From: Spongilla lacustris | Lineage: Eukaryota > Porifera > Demospongiae > Spongillida > Spongillidae | DNA length: 64,000 bases | Direction: 5' to 3' | NCBI GenBank assembly: GCA_949361645.1 | Contig: OX442421.1 | Coordinates: forward strand, 3,160,633 to 3,224,632 | Part shown: positions 55,512 through 64,000 of the stretch, piece by piece | Layout of the letters: each line of letters starts with the position of its first letter | Numbering within the stretch: position 1 is the first letter of the stretch | The notes under the pieces: generated by a model | What the model was told of the DNA's origin: nothing | Seen by the model: only the letters and a program-made list of their open reading frames with translations | Database searches by the model: none | Made by a program: the position numbers and the translations under genes

Positions 55512-56430
55512 GGGTCAACTACCGATAAGCTTTGTCCTTACCGCTTACCGGTTATCCGATACTGTTAAGCAACCAGTAAGACACTTTCTTATTCATTACC
55601 GTTCAGTAAGAGGTAACTTCTAACCGAATATTATCGGTAACACTCGGCTTTCTTATTGATTTTTTATATTTCTTGTACTGGCCTTCCAAATAATTATTCA
55701 CGACAACATGTGGTTAAAATTAACCGAATTAGTGTTATGAATAATTACTAGAGGGAATATTCGCACTACCGCATGAGTAGCCTACATGTTTGAATAGAAG
55801 TTGTTTCTAGCACTGTGACGTCAGAGCAACGAACTGTGCGTTTGCAGACACACGTAACCGATATAAATCAATATACGGTCCGCTGGCACTGGTATACAAT
55901 CACAGAGACTTGAAGTTTTTAACTTACATGAAGCTACTAGATAAGAAACACCACAGGCTAAAACACTTCGTCATCACAAAAGTCAATTATGACTCCATAT
56001 GATCAAGTTGCCATTGCAGCTTCCTTGCAAAATATCAGGTTATTTCGAAGGAGATTATTGGCCATCGAAGGCCAACCAAAGTACGAAATTAAATGGGTAG
56101 GTTGGACCAAGGACTAGTCCCCACACAACACAGGGGAACCCATCAATAACCTTGCATGCAGGCTATGAAGGAATGCATGAAAGGAACTAATAAGGAAGGC
56201 CACAACCTACTGGATCACGGATGCCAAATGATACTAAGATGCCAACAGATATACCCTTTGGACACGCCTCAGTATATACCTTAGCAGTAATCATTACCGT
56301 TCAGTAAGAAAGCTTATCGGTAAGTTTATTATCGATAGGCGTAGAGTAATTTCAGTACATAGTCGATAATAGGTGTTTACTTACTGATAATTACCGATAA
56401 ACTCGGCAAAACCTTATGGATAGATGACCC
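55512..56430. mobile_element. MITE with GGGTCAACTACCGATAAG TIRs and TA target duplication (copy 2)
   Basis: Full-length relative of 9542-10443 in the same orientation, with TA duplications at 55510-55511 and 56431-56432. The right end is degraded (TATGGATAGATGACCC), so the two TIRs no longer match perfectly. The right subterminal part has an extra stretch (near 56340-56360) absent from copy 1. No coding capacity. Confidence 0.85.
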
Positions 56431-56938
56431 TAAGACAGAGTATGTGTTATGTTCATATGTATGTACTTGTATGTGCATGATATGTGTACAACATATAATC
56501 AATAAGTTGAAAAAGAAAATTAATATAATCAGTAATAAAAATCATCCACCTGTAACACATTTGATGCCTGTTATGCAGTCCATCTCATCACAATTGTGTT
56601 TCCATATATAAAGCTTACTTTGTGGGTTGCAAAATAAATGAATGTTAGATTAATAATAGTTTCAATAACAGGAAAGGCAAGTATCTTGCCACTTCATTGC
56701 TGCTAAGCTGGTGGCCACAAGTGCAGTGAAGCATTTGTTGTGTCTTAACTGCATGTGCATGACCAATGGCAACGTCATAAGGATATTTGAAGACTGAATG
56801 TGGTGTATTTGGACCACGCCCCATGATCGATCCTTCGAGAAGGCTGAATTGTAGTTGCTTCCCATTGGACAATTAGTGTTGGCATGTTGTGATGTCATGT
56901 GCATCTTATATATTGTATGTTTGCATGTGTGTTATCAG

Positions 56939-57027
56939 ACATTTGTACCTCTGGTGGCTGACCTCTTGGTGTGGGCTGTGGTAGCCCTGTTGCAGCCCTG
57001 CCACGACATGTGTATGCGTGCCTTTCA
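56939..57027 (+). CDS. Possible exon with hydrophobic segment
   Basis: After GTGTGTTATCAG, an open frame reads TFVPLVADLLVWAVVALLQP, then CHDMCMRAFQ. The hydrophobic core would suit a membrane segment. No donor or neighbouring exon could be fixed with confidence, and the frame continues into repeat-like text. Confidence 0.22.
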
Positions 57028-57185
57028 GGGTTCAAGATATTACATTGGCAGTGAGGGTAAAAGTGTCAGCAGAAGAAGTCACAGCCCAACTAGGAGCCTT
57101 TGGGTAGAGGAGGGTTGGACCCCAGATCTTCGAGGGAGGACACCACCCCGGCTACTGCCATTACAGGAGAAATGAGGATAGTTTT

Positions 57186-57615
57186 TTTCTATCACCGGGA
57201 AGAGAAATATCTCCACTGGAGAGAGAGGAGAGTCCTGCTGCCATGTGCACCAGGGAGTGGAGAGTCCTGCTGCTACTGGGGAGAGGAGAGTCCTACTGCC
57301 ACCGGGGAGAGGAGAGACCCGTTGTCACTAGGAAAGGAGTGCCTACCACGCTGGGGATAGAAAAGTGTTCCTACCATACCAGGGAGAGAGGAGTCTCTAC
57401 CACCAGGGATAAATGGATCTGAGGAAGTGTAGGTGAGAAATCCATGGTAAAGGCCCCAATCTGTAATCCTGCTTCCAGGGAGGAGAGTCCTGCCACCGTG
57501 GAGGAAAGAGTTCTGCCACCGGGGAGGAGACCGGGGAGGAGAGAGTCCTGCCACCAGAGAAGAGAGAGTCCTGCCACCAGAGAGTAGAGAGTCCTGCCAT
57601 CAGGGAGGAGAGAGG
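57186..57615 (+). repeat. GGAGAGGAGAGTCCTGCYACC minisatellite
   Basis: Imperfect units of about 20-30 bp (GAGAGTCCTGCCACC plus GGGGAGGA). The overlapping minus-strand ORFs (57273-57706) rich in S-P/G-G-R are artefacts. Confidence 0.9.
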
Positions 57616-57862
57616 ATGAACCACATAATGAGCAAAACTTGCTCGTTGGCACGTTGAGCACAGCCACACAGTCTGCCCTTCCTGCTAGTGGGATTACAAA
57701 GAACACGTGTAGGCCTATCCCATCATGGCAGACAATATAGTGCCAGATTTGATAGTACGATACCAGCTTTAACTACGTCCTAGTAATGGACTCACCCTAG
57801 TATTTGCATTTCATTTCTATGCCTTTCTCGCTATTGATCAAGCACAAATGCAACCTCACAAA

Positions 57863-58543
57863 CTACTGCAGTTTATGGACCTTCTGTCTCCTTAATTTCA
57901 ACTGTGCATCCAGGTAACGTACACTTGGATTTAACTCATTGTAGTAGCAATATTTATATTTTACCACTTAATCACCACATATCTGGTTAAATTATAACTT
58001 GTATATACAATTAACTGTGCTACTCGCCTCCATTACTTTCAATAATCAGGTTTTTCACTGACTTTTGTAGGTGATGTTGCTATTATTACTGTCATCATTG
58101 CTGTGATTGGCATTCTGTGCACTGCTGTAGTACTCATCACCATGGTGACAACTTGTGTGTATTTGATGGGGAAGAAGAGAAGTGGCTACAACCATGAGAA
58201 TGGTGTTTGGGGAGATTTGTACATGGTGTAGCATGGGTAGACAAGTAAAAAGCATTTCTTTTCCTGATTTAAGATAGATATGAATTCTTATTCTAAACAA
58301 AGATATGTACTTCTGCATCTGATACAAAAACAAAAAGTAGGTTGTATTCTGCTTGTCTCCCTTCTAATAAAGGCTGTCTCTATGTTTATACTTTCTTGAC
58401 TAAAATGTTTTAATAAAATGTCTCATTCAGACAGACTTATGGATGCAAGAAAAAGAGCAATAGATCAGTTAGATACCATGGTACAAAGTCATTTGATGTT
58501 TAATCGTAGATTGACCAAGAAATTATTGTGCTTAGAATTGTGA
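57863..58543 (+). pseudogene. Duplicated 3' end of the receptor-like gene (TM and tail exons only)
   Basis: This is a copy of the 3' part of the gene at 2-2172. It contains the end of the last ectodomain exon (to 57913), the TM exon (58071-58202, same 132-nt length) and the tail exon (58431-58543, 3 nt longer, frame kept). The TM reads AIITVIIAVIGILCTAVVLI, with T-to-V, G-to-V and V-to-L type changes relative to the first copy, and the KRKK stop-transfer is changed to MGKK. Splice borders and frame are intact. No upstream ectodomain exon is visible, because similarity begins at the CTACTGCAGTTT shared with 1491. It is either a fragment left by segmental duplication or the end of a second gene whose upstream exons lie elsewhere. 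Direction and phase match the first copy. Confidence 0.6.
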
Positions 58544-58561
58544 CTTAAGTCACAATTCTAA
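58532..58561. repeat. Perfect 30-bp palindrome, duplicate copy
   Basis: Identical to the palindrome at 2161-2190 and in the same position relative to the tail exon stop (TGA 58541-58543). Confidence 0.9.
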
Positions 58562-59139
58562 AATGAAATTCAAACACTTTAAATGCAGAATAAAAATATT
58601 ATAATACATAAAATACACATGAAAAACTACTACACCCTATAACTATTGACACAAACCATGTAACACATAGGAACTACATGTAGGCCTACACTTTATGTAA
58701 ATAAATCCCAGTGATGTGACTGATAGTTTACATAAATAACAATTGAATGAATACAGACGGTTCTTCTTGAGGACTTTTGCAAATAGTGATACTCTTAATC
58801 TATTGGTATATGTACTGTGTGTATAGCAACATTCATGATGTACATCAGTACATGTGTATGTATACATACAATGGTCCAGCCTCATCATTCTCTACTAGTT
58901 TCAAGCTTCGAGCGGAAAAAGCCTTCGTAGTTGCAACTTCCTTCATAAGTTGTAACTTATAAAACAAACCACACACTTCTTGCTCCGTCCGCTTCGATCT
59001 CCTGACCATGTAAGCAACACCTTAGAATTTCGGACTGCGTACTCTGCTTTGCTGGCTTATTATCTTCAACTTTGTCTGAACTGCAAACTACCAACTCTCC
59101 AACAGAAACCCCATTGCTATAGCCATACCATCCAGTTAT

Positions 59140-61870
59140 GTGTTTGCACACAAAAGGGTTGAGCATACTGTTAAAGTATGCACTTGAAAAACTTCTGGCT
59201 AAATGAGGGTGTGCTTTTATTCAAATGTTGTGAGCTTCAGTGTGTGTGTGTGTGTGCATGTGTGTGCATGTGTGTGTGTGTGTGCGTGTGCGTGTATATG
59301 TTATTGATGGTAGAGTCTCTGTTATAAAAGCCTCAGGACTGTTGTTATGGGAGGATTGATTTCATTTTTGGTTTAAGGCCCTCTTATTTTAAGTGACTCA
59401 TGTCTTTATGTCATGGTGTGCTTATCAACTCAATTGTGTCAAACTTTCAGCTAGATTTTAAAATGCCATTTTAAAAGAGAAGGAATGCATTATGTAGCAC
59501 GTTCGCATTTCATAGTTGGACCAACATGTGGGTAGATTCTCTTGTTTTGTTATGTGAGCTTTCAATTCCTGACGAGTGAAGTAATATTTGCACAAAATGA
59601 TTGTGCATGCTGCTGAGGTATGAAAACTGCTGTGTTAAATGAGGGTGTGCTTTCATTGAAAATGTAAAGTTGTGAGCTTCAAGTTGTGTGTTGCTGTACA
59701 TGTAAGTTTTAGCTAGATGGATGGGGAAGGTTGCTTCCATATCATAGTGTGGGCTGTTCTTTATATCAAGCTGCTTAAAAAAATTCCTGTTGTAATGTTA
59801 GGGAATTTACTTTCATTTTTAAGCACTGGCAAATGGTATAAGCCTCCAGCAAGATTTTAGATCATTTGTTTTAAGAGAAGGAGCGCTTTATTTTCACATC
59901 CCACCCCAGATCCTTTTTTGGTGTTTATTAATGGATGGGCTCTCTTCTTCTTAAATGCACGACTCAGAAGAGCCTTGTTGTGATATGAAGGAGTGTTTTC
60001 ATTACAAAATAAAAAGTAGATAATGTTACAAGCCAGCAGTTAGGTTCACAATGCTTGGATTTAAGAGTGGTGCATGACATTGTTTCATGTTACAAGCCCA
60101 TTAGCTAGTTCCCAGGTTATGGTGGGCATCATATTTTTATGAGCTTTCATTTCATGGCATTTAGTAATGTAATATGTTGCATAAGGTAAATGTGCATGTT
60201 GTTGAAATATTTTTTTAAGGGTAATATGTAATATTGTGAGTTTCTTTTTAAAAGAGTAGTCTAGGTTTTACATGATTGTGAAGAAAAGATTTAAGCGAGG
60301 TGTGCTTTGCATGATGATGTTAGCCTCTTAGCTAGCTCCCAGATCACAATTTGTGCTTTTGTTTGTGTTGAGAGTATGCTCTTTTATTTAAGACATTCAC
60401 GTTGTACATGTATGTTAGGGAGTGCTTTCATTTCAGAGTATATGTGTTGAGCCTCTAGCTAGGTGTTAGATGATTTGTAAGACTGCTGTGTTAAGAGGAG
60501 TGCTTTAGTTTGAATGCATCATGTTGCAAACTTCTCATCCAATATCCCAGTCTGTTGCTTATGCATGAGTATTTATCTTATTTAAGTTCTCCAACTCCAT
60601 GAAAGGTTGTGCTTTTATTTCATAGCATCCAGTTATGCAATGTTTCCCAAGGTTATATGCTGTTGAAGTACAATGTATGTGCTAAGAAAAACCCTGTGTT
60701 AAATAAGCTATTTATTGTAATATTGTGAGCTTCTAGCTTTAATTTGTGATTCCTTTAAAATTACATGTAAATAGTAGTCTCTGCTTAAATTTATATCTGT
60801 ATGTTTTAGATGAGTGGGAAGTGCCATTTTAAGAGAGGGCGTGCTTTGATTCATCATGTTGCCTACATATGTATGGGTAGGCACTCTCTTCTTTAAGAGA
60901 CTCCTGTTTTCAAGCATCACATTTTCGGATGATTAGATGCATCATGTTGTGAGGTACCTAGCTGGTTTCCAGATTATGTACATAAATATTATTGGCTGCT
61001 TAGCTTTAAGAGACTCTTGTGTGCATTCATTTCAAAGCTATCTGTAATAAAATTTTGAACTATGTGCTTAGAAAACCTCTGCATTAAATGACGGAGTGAT
61101 GATTGGGAAGAATGCTGTTTTAAGACAGCAGCTGCTTTAATGCATCCTGTTTTAGCCCCTGAGCTATTTACAGATATGATTAAGCTGGGGTTTAAGGTTT
61201 TATGTGATATGCATGTTGCATGTTCCAGTTTTCATAGTGAGGCTATGTGTGCAGGGGTAGATTCTCTGTTTTTTTTTTTGGTTTTTTGTTATGTGAATAT
61301 GTGCTTTCAATACAGACAGTAATTTAATCCTGCACTAATTGAGCAATTTACACATGCTGTTAAAGTTTGTGCTTGGAAGAGCTCTGTGTTAAGTTAGCCG
61401 AGCTTTCATGATACAAATGCTGTAAGCTTAACTTAGAGCTGTGTCACTTTTGTGTGTTATTCCTTTAAAAGTAAGGTTAGGGGTATTCTCTGCTTAAAAA
61501 TACAGGCTGTGTAAGATTACAGTTTTTAGAGAGGTGTACTTTGCATCATAATGTGTTAGTTTCCAGATCACAACTTGTGTTGTTGGTTATGTATGGTCAG
61601 GCTCTCGTCTCATGGAGACACGTGTTGTGTGCTTTTATTTTTAAGTATCAACTATGTTGCAAGCCGCATAGATTTCCAAGGCATGGATTTAAGAGTGGTT
61701 AGTAATCAGGTCAGAGTGTCAGTGCTCAAGTATGGGTAGACCAGCTCACAACTTTAATAGATTCCTGTCGTTATGTTACCTAGAAAATGTCTGTGTTAAA
61801 TGAGGCTGGTTGTACTAGCTTTCAACATGTATGAACTGTCACAACATTCATCTTCAATGAAAGCACACCC
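59140..61870 (+). repeat. Highly diverged long-period repeat field (units ~0.2-0.85 kb)
   Basis: AT-rich sequence built from words that recur in a similar order: GTGCTTTYATTTCA, AYCCAGTTATG, CATGCTGTTGAAGT, CTGTGTTAAATGAGG, TTGTGAGCTTCTAGCT, ATTCCTTTAAAA, GTAGTCTCTGCTTAAA, GGGTAGRCTCTC and TTTAAGAGACTC. The CTGTGTTAAAT word occurs near 59195, 59632, 60487, 60697, 61083, 61392 and 61792, so unit length varies widely. It contains a TG microsatellite at 59240-59295. No gene is seen. Confidence 0.65.
59756..60915 (+). repeat. Left arm of a large inverted repeat that runs off the window
   Basis: Inverted match to 62985-64000 with indels; shared landmarks are ATATCAAGCTGCTTAAAAAA, CCACCCCAGATCC, AAGTAGATAATGTTACAAGC, GCCTCTAGCTAGGTGTTAGA and GGCACTCTCT. 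The arms continue past the right window edge. Confidence 0.85.
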
Positions 61871-62984
61871 TTATTTTAAATATAGTTTGTTTTTTTAAGT
61901 ATGAATGCACAGTCATCTTGTGTGACATTACATACACTCTTCAAGCAGAGTGTCTCCACCCATAAATGCACTACAACCTGGGACATCATCATACAGGCAC
62001 ATTCCACTACATGTACATTTTTAAAAAATCTACATGTACATGTATTTGAAGAGCATATGGGAACATGGAAGACATACACTGTAGTGAGTACCTTGCAGAG
62101 TAAAACAGATGGTGAACTTATATCAGTAACATCTCTCACATTAAGGAACAATGTAAATTAAATTCATATAAAACCTCATGCATGTTCTATGCTATGAATT
62201 TAAATAGGTCCCAACATCAAAAATGTAGAACTACATGTGTTTTGATAACCTTGATTCAACAAAATCCATAATGGTAGCTCACTAAAAGGACATAAACTCC
62301 ATTGTAATGACAGTTTTTGAAGACTCTCTCCATACATGTACCTCACAACAGCATGCAAAATAATCTTCTATAAAATAAAGCACTATCTCACTGAACAACA
62401 AAGCAGAGCACACATGAGCTTCAGTCATCAGTCTTTCAAACTGGGGGCTAGCTGGAGACATTTAACATAAAATGTATATAGTAGTAGTGCTTTGAAATGA
62501 AAAAAAAACACCCTCACATTCAAATAAGAGTCCTTTTGTGCAGAGACTTTTCAAGAAAAAAAAACACTTGCTTTTCCTTTTTATTTTTGGCAAGGTATGT
62601 TTTTTGTCAGAGAATGCTTAAGACTGCTTATTGAAATGGTGGCAGGGATAGTTGACCAATGGAATGCATGCAGCATTTGGAGACCAATTAGATTACACAA
62701 AAATAGTATAAAGTTCCTAAGTTTACATATATGTGCACATGTACTGTGAAGAATGCCTCGAGCAGCAAGAGCCCATAGGCTGACAGTAAAGCAAAGAGCA
62801 GGTTCTACTATGAGAGTAGGAAACATGCCTACCTCACAGTAAGCAGGTTCAGGAGGGACTACCCAGCCTGAAATTTTTTTCGCCGAAGCACTGTGCTTAG
62901 GTTGGTATTTAAATTTGATATGGGACCATGGAAGACATGATCCTAATCATCCTAAATAATATTAGTGGATGCTTTGAAATGACA

Positions 62985-64000
62985 CTCCCTCACAAAACAG
63001 GAGTCTCTTTAAAAAGAGAGTGATACCCATACATACATGTAGGCAACGTGATGAATCAAAGCAAGCCCTCTCTTTAAATGGCACTTTTCCCACTCATCTA
63101 AAACATACAGATATAAATTTAAGCAGAGACTACTATTTAATTTTAAATGAATCACACAAAGCTAGAAGCTCATAAAAAGCAACCCTTATTTAAAACGGGG
63201 ATTTTCTTAGCACAAAATTCAACAGCATGTACACCAATCACCTTGGAAAAAATTGCATCACTGGAGCACAACCTTTCATGGAGTTGGAGAACATCACGAT
63301 GCATCCAAATTAAGCACTCTTCTTAACATACATGTAGCAGCCTTCCATATCATCTAACACCTAGCTAGAGGCTCAACACATTAGCTTATACTCTGAAATG
63401 AAAGCACACCCTAGAGTGTCTTAAATAAAAGAGCATACTCTCAACATAAACAACAGCACAAATTGTGATCTGGGAGCTAGCTAAGAGGCTAACATCATCA
63501 TGCAAAGCACACCTCTCTTAAATCTTTTCTTCACAATCATGTAAAACCTAGACTTCTCTTTTAAAAAGAAACTCACAATATTACATATTACCTTAAACAT
63601 GCCATGAAATGAAAGCACATAAGAATATGATGCCCACCATAACCTGGGAACTAGCTAACGGGCTTGTAACATGAAACAATGTCATGCACCGCTCTTAAAT
63701 CCAAGCATTGTGAACCTAACTGCTGGCTTGTAACATTATCTACTTTTTTATTTTGTAATGAAAACACTCCTTCATATAACAACCAAGCTTGTCTGAGTCG
63801 TGTATCTAAGAAGAAGAGAGCCCATCCATTCATAAGCACCAAAAAAGGATCTGGGGTGGGAATTGAAAATAAAGCACACCTTCTCTTTAAAAAAATGATC
63901 TAAAACCTTGGTGGAGGCTTATACCATTTGTCAGTGCTTAAAAATGAACGTAAACCCTAACATATAGCAACAGGAATTTTTTTAAGCAGCTTGATATTAA
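62985..64000 (-). repeat. Right arm of the large inverted repeat (truncated by window end)
   Basis: Reverse-orientation counterpart of 59756-60915. The region 61870-62985 between the arms also contains reverse-orientation words (GCAGAGACTTTTCA, CACTCCCTCACA) but no clear partner. Confidence 0.85.

Larger units (their letters stand above)
57863..59124 (+). repeat. Segmental duplication, copy 2 (partner 1491-2764)
   Basis: Second copy of the duplicated receptor 3' end. It is joined on the left to unrelated sequence (…CACAAA) next to the 57.2-57.6 kb minisatellite, and on the right, after 59124, to the diverged repeat field. Small indels, such as the loss of AAAAT in the intron near 57970, separate the copies. 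Confidence 0.85.

Overview
The window is eukaryotic and almost certainly metazoan, most likely a demosponge. Reading frames join only across GT-AG introns, there is no operon layout, AT content is roughly 60%, and the sequence is dominated by DNA transposons, MITEs and minisatellites. The sponge assignment is inference. It rests on a receptor-like gene with small phase-1 exons and on a basic protein that recalls the repeated R-A-R-Y proteins expanded in sponge gene sets, a similarity remembered rather than searched.

Layout. 1-2172 holds the 3' end of a receptor-like gene (FN3-like ectodomain, one TM helix, short tail) on +. 2161-4523 holds palindromic repeats and a 1.2-kb fold-back element. 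4704-9479 is a candidate TTAA-flanked element with an unrecognised coding remnant and a 1.5-kb G-rich minisatellite. 9542-10443 is a TA-flanked MITE with a sister copy at 55512-56430. 10538-13891 is a near-complete 2-kb palindrome, flanked by 54-bp direct repeats and split by a CAG-ended element. 14013-14299 is a palindromic MITE with relatives at 31986 and 39471. 14926-15904 (-) is a two-exon gene for a basic 199-aa protein. 17500-17880 carries a RING-like coding remnant. 18759-24778 is a TTAA-flanked piggyBac-like element containing a complete 5.4-kb Tigger/pogo transposon, with an intact 547-aa transposase between two 1.5-kb, nearly identical inverted arms.

The right half has gene fragments with satellites in and around them. 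Phase-0 exons at 28268, 31228, 38705 and 39185 may belong to one tyrosine-motif-bearing tail gene whose introns contain minisatellites. 32458-35992 and 40408-43733 are two further TTAA-flanked elements. Each keeps an N-terminal piggyBac-transposase-like piece near one end, while minisatellite arrays fill the rest of the interior. A possible five-exon gene of unknown function spans 45916-51358. At 57863-59124 the 3' end of the first gene reappears as a duplicate, followed by a strongly diverged long-period repeat field (59140-64000) whose outer parts form an inverted repeat running off the window.

The only complete, plausibly active protein system is the Tigger transposase with its long TIRs. 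The strongest unusual theme is that TTAA-type elements repeatedly carry minisatellite arrays where a transposase body would be expected.
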